From assembly GCA_019747905.1 (NCBI GenBank), contig JAIEQG010000103.1, positions 1-64,000 of the forward strand: a stretch of 64,000 nucleotides of DNA, given 5' to 3'. Below are positions 61,392 through 64,000 of the stretch, one piece after another. A program made the position numbers and the translations under genes. Under the pieces are notes generated by a model. The model was given only the letters and a program-made list of their open reading frames with translations, was not told where the DNA came from and did no database searches. Numbering within the stretch: the first letter of the stretch is position 1; each line of letters starts with the position of its first letter. Source of the DNA: Burkholderiales bacterium (GTDB lineage Bacteria; Pseudomonadota; Gammaproteobacteria; Burkholderiales; Ga0077523).

Positions 61392-63116
61392 ATGATCAAA
61401 CGGTTGTTGTGGTCGCTCGCCGTGGCGGTCGTCGCGTTGATGCCTTCGTTGAGCCACGCCTGGTGGAACCAGGACTGGACGGCGCGCCGCAAGATCACCC
61501 TCGACACGTCGGCCGCCGGTGCCAACCTGAGCGCGGCGGCCACCAATGTTCCGGTGCTGGTGCGCCTGCACACCGGCAATTTCCCGTTCGCCGAAGCCGA
61601 CATGGACGGGAAGGATCTGCGCTTCGTCGACGGCGACGACAAGACACCGCTCAAGTTTCACGTCGAGCTGTTCGACGGCGTCAACGAACTGGCGCTGGTT
61701 TGGGTGATCGTTCCCAGTCTCGCGCCGAGCACGAACACGAACGCCATCTGGGTCTACTACGGCAACGAGAAGGCGGTGCCGGCCTCCGACGCCAAGACCA
61801 CCTACGACGGCAATCAGACCCTTGCCCTGCACTTCGCGGACAAGGATGGGGCATTCAAGGACTCCACTGCATACGCGCACTCGCCCGCCGTAAGCGGCGT
61901 GGCCTACGGCGCTACCGGTCTCGCCGACGGTGCCGGCGTCTTCAACGGGGCATCGCGCCTGGTGTGGAGCAACCAGCCCGGACTCCGGCAGACGGCGGGC
62001 GGTTTCACCTTGAGCGCCTGGGTGAAACCGGCCGACGCCGCGCAGAGCGCATTGCTGTACTCGCAGCAGGAAGGCACCGCTGGTGTTCAGGTGCTCTACG
62101 AACAAGGCAAGGTCTTCGCGCGTGCCTTCGGGCAGGAGACCGCCAAGGTCGATCTCGCTCCTGGTGTTTGGCGCCATGTCGCGGTCACCCTGTCCGACCG
62201 GCTCGTCCTCTACGTGGACGGCAAGGAAGCAGCTACCGCCAACGCGAGAGCGGCGGAGCTCGGAGGCGATGTCGTGGTGGGCACCAGCTTCAAGGGCGAA
62301 CTGGACGAACTCCAGTTCTCGAACGTCGCGCGACCTGCCGCGTGGTTGCAGGCGCAGGCGGCATCGCAAGGCGACGGTGCCAAGCTGGTGGCGGTCGCCG
62401 CCGAAGGCGAAGCGGCTGAAGGCGAAGGGAGTTCGTCCTACTTCACCATCCTGCTGAGCGCGGTCACGCTCGACGGCTGGATCGTCATCGGCATCCTGAT
62501 GGTGATGATGGTGATCAGTTTTTGGGTAATGTTCGCCAAAGGGGTGTTTCTCGCACGCACCGACGGGGCCAACAAGAACTTCCTGTCACGGTTCCAGACC
62601 TTGTCCCAGGACCTCACCCGGCTGGAGCAGGGGGTGGACAAGAAGTTGGCGGGCTCCTCGATCTATCGGCTCTACCAGATCGGCATGCGCGAACTGCATC
62701 ACCGCTTCGATCTGTACGAGCAGCGCAAGCTGGAACGCAGCCTGACGCCGCAAGCCATCGACGCGATCCGCGCGAGCCTCGATGCCGGCATCGTGCGCGA
62801 GAACGCACGGTTGAACAGCCAGATGGTGCTGCTCACCATCGCCATCTCCGGTGGTCCGTTCCTCGGCCTGCTCGGCACCGTGGTGGGCGTGATGATCACC
62901 TTCGCGGCCATCGCCGCCGTGGGTGACGTGAACGTGAACTCGATCGCTCCCGGCATCGCCGCCGCGCTGGTGGCGACCGTGGCCGGTCTCGGCGTCGCGA
63001 TCCCGGCGCTCTTCGGCTACAACTATCTTGCTGCGCGCGTGAAGAGCATCGTCGCCGACCAGCAGGTGTTCGTGGACGAGTTGATCTCCAAGATCGCCGA
63101 GAACTACTCCTCCTAG
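61392..63116 (+). CDS. ExbB/TolQ/MotA proton-channel protein fused to DUF2341 and LamG-like domains
   Basis: A 574-residue fusion. Residues 1-23 are a signal peptide (LLWSLAVAVVALMPSLSHAW). Residues about 28-140 resemble DUF2341 (WWNQDWTARRKITLDTSAAG, VPVLVRLHTGNFPF, AIWVYYGNEKAV). Residues about 170-315 look like a concanavalin/LamG jelly roll (FTLSAWVKPADAAQSALLYS, WRHVAVTLSDRLVLYVDGKE). A membrane helix follows (DGWIVIGILMVMMVISFWVM). The last 170 residues are ExbB/TolQ: MVLLTIAISGGPFLGLLGTV, VGVMITFAAIAAVGDVNV and GIAAALVATVAGLGVAIPAL. The periplasmic part could sense or grip a surface ligand while the channel draws on the proton gradient. It starts 105 nt after tpsA. Confidence 0.9.
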   Translation: MIKRLLWSLAVAVVALMPSLSHAWWNQDWTARRKITLDTSAAGANLSAAATNVPVLVRLHTGNFPFAEADMDGKDLRFVDGDDKTPLKFHVELFDGVNELALVWVIVPSLAPSTNTNAIWVYYGNEKAVPASDAKTTYDGNQTLALHFADKDGAFKDSTAYAHSPAVSGVAYGATGLADGAGVFNGASRLVWSNQPGLRQTAGGFTLSAWVKPADAAQSALLYSQQEGTAGVQVLYEQGKVFARAFGQETAKVDLAPGVWRHVAVTLSDRLVLYVDGKEAATANARAAELGGDVVVGTSFKGELDELQFSNVARPAAWLQAQAASQGDGAKLVAVAAEGEAAEGEGSSSYFTILLSAVTLDGWIVIGILMVMMVISFWVMFAKGVFLARTDGANKNFLSRFQTLSQDLTRLEQGVDKKLAGSSIYRLYQIGMRELHHRFDLYEQRKLERSLTPQAIDAIRASLDAGIVRENARLNSQMVLLTIAISGGPFLGLLGTVVGVMITFAAIAAVGDVNVNSIAPGIAAALVATVAGLGVAIPALFGYNYLAARVKSIVADQQVFVDELISKIAENYSS

Positions 63117-63280
63117 CATGGAACAGCCCCCACGCTCCCTGCGTTCGCTGCCCCCCGAGGGGGTGCGTCAGTGGCTTGGGGCGGCCCGGCGCCACCCACC
63201 TCGTGGTTTGTTGCGGGAGGGCCCGTGCGCCCCGGCTGTGCCGGCCGCTGGCCCATCGCGATTGCGTATGCCGTACTGAC
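63117..63280. repeat. GGGGCGGCCCGGCG dispersed element, copy 3, in the exbB-exbD gap
   Basis: The 164-nt gap between two functionally linked genes contains a hairpin GCCCCCCGAGGGGG and then GCGTCAGTGGCTTGGGGCGG CCCGGCG at 63163-63191, related to sequence at 3398-3426 and, inverted, 16805-16825. No gene is seen. Confidence 0.75.
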
Positions 63281-63691
63281 ATGTCGGCCAAAGTCTCCGA
63301 TGGCAACGAACCGTACGACGAGATCAACGTCACGCCGATGCTCGATCTTGCCTACGTGCTGCTCGTCATCTTCATCATCATGACCACGGCGTCGGTGCAG
63401 GGCATCAAGGTCAACCTGCCGAAGGCAAGCAATACGCCGAGCCTCGCCAAACCGACCACCAAGGCCATCACCATCACCGAAGACGGCCGCATGTTCCTCG
63501 ACACCTATCCGGTGACGATCGAGGAACTCGAGCAGCGTCTCACGCAGTTCAAGGCCGCGACGCCGAATTTCCCGGTCGTCATCAAGGGCGATGCCAAGGT
63601 CCAGTACGAGCGCGTCATCGACGTGCTCGACCTTTGCGGCCGCCTGGAGATCACCCAGCTCGGTCTCGTGACCGCGCGCATCGTGAAATGA
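63281..63691 (+). CDS. ExbD/TolR-family biopolymer transport protein
   Basis: A 136-residue bitopic membrane protein. ATG 63281 gives a short cytoplasmic N-terminus with YDEINVTPMLDLAYVLLVIF, the conserved ExbD/TolR segment in which the membrane aspartate (MLDLAYVLL) carries protons. A periplasmic domain follows (KAITITEDGRMFLDTYPVTI, IDVLDLCGRLEITQLGLVTA). It partners with the ExbB fusion encoded 164 nt upstream and with the TonB-like protein downstream (10 nt gap). Confidence 0.94.
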   Translation: MSAKVSDGNEPYDEINVTPMLDLAYVLLVIFIIMTTASVQGIKVNLPKASNTPSLAKPTTKAITITEDGRMFLDTYPVTIEELEQRLTQFKAATPNFPVVIKGDAKVQYERVIDVLDLCGRLEITQLGLVTARIVK

Positions 63692-63701
63692 AGGAGGGGT
63701 C

Positions 63702-64000
63702 ATGAGCGAACGGACCAAGAGCTACCTGCGCTACGCACTCATCGCCGTGAGCCTGCTCACGTCGGTATCGGTGCTCGCCTTCGCCCTGAAGAGCCTGCTT
63801 TCCGATGACGGCAAGCCGCGCAAGGCGAGCGTGCAGACCATCGCGGTGCTGCGCCCGCCGCCACCGCCACCACCGCCGAAGCCCGAGGAGAAACCGCCGG
63901 AGCCGGAGATGAAGAAGGAAGAGGTGAAGCTTCCCGATCCGGATCCGGAACCGAAGCAGGCCGACGACCAGCCGCCACCCGGACAGCAGCTCGGTCTCGA
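63702..64000 (+). CDS. TonB-like proline-rich energy transducer, N-terminal fragment
   Basis: The gene runs off the window; 99 residues are seen. ATG 63702 follows a strong AAGGAGGGG site. A membrane anchor is near the start (YLRYALIAVSLLTSVSVLAF). It is followed by a Pro/Glu/Lys-rich periplasmic linker (VLRPPPPPPPPKPEEKPPEP, LPDPDPEPKQADDQPPP), as in TonB and TolA. The C-terminal TonB domain, if present, is outside. It completes an ExbB-ExbD-TonB-like set downstream of tpsBA. Confidence 0.75.
   Translation, partial: MSERTKSYLRYALIAVSLLTSVSVLAFALKSLLSDDGKPRKASVQTIAVLRPPPPPPPPKPEEKPPEPEMKKEEVKLPDPDPEPKQADDQPPPGQQLGL

Noticed and set aside
1-64000. tRNA or rRNA genes
   Set aside because: The intergenic regions were scanned by eye for T-loop and acceptor patterns on both strands, and none was convincing. 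Gaps are mostly short and filled by repeats.

Overview
The window reads as a high-GC chromosomal segment of a betaproteobacterium. The grounds are the trxA-rho-rpmE2 neighbourhood, the PhaA/BktB/phasin polyhydroxybutyrate genes, an EpsA-type LuxR regulator beside a PEP-CTERM protein, and several families of short GC-rich palindromic intergenic repeats. No tRNA, rRNA, insertion sequence, integrase or CRISPR array was recognised. The genus cannot be named from the sequence.

Layout. 1-3349: the end of a peptide-type ABC transporter operon (3' end of a binding protein, an acetamidase/formamidase, two ATPases), separated internally by a 7-bp tandem repeat. 3436-11734: housekeeping and signalling genes (GNAT acetyltransferase, M48 protease, oligoribonuclease, a large hybrid histidine kinase, glucose-6-phosphate isomerase, phasin). 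12013-18079: a five-PAS GGDEF/EAL protein and two thiolases (bktB, phaA). 18237-22811: a tight minus-strand operon (GT39-like transferase, acyl-CoA synthetase, Hsp33, Hsp15), every junction overlapping by 4 nt. 22906-25783: rpmE2, rho, trxA and divergent fdxA. 25859-31955: a two-gene AddB/AddA-like nuclease-helicase pair. 31982-32743: a small exported protein.

32979-45393 is a long plus-strand run encoding a reduced, hybrid type II secretion/type IV pilus-like machine. It has GspG, GspF and GspE, then PilM/N/O/P-like proteins, a lipoprotein secretin with extra domains at both ends, two more pseudopilins, an exported ankyrin protein, a SEC-C/TPR/glycosyltransferase-like fusion and a third extra pseudopilin-like protein.

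45601-64000 (cut by the window end) is the most unusual part. It holds the EpsA-like regulator, a PEP-CTERM protein, an exported protein of unknown function, a TpsB outer-membrane transporter and a 3,444-residue TpsA exoprotein. These are followed by an ExbB proton-channel protein fused to an extracytoplasmic DUF2341/LamG-like region, an ExbD, and the start of a proline-rich TonB-like protein. Inference: this is a two-partner secretion system with its own proton-motive-force (Exb/Ton) module and perhaps its own regulator, next to a secretin-based machine. Both point to cell-surface or extracellular-matrix construction.
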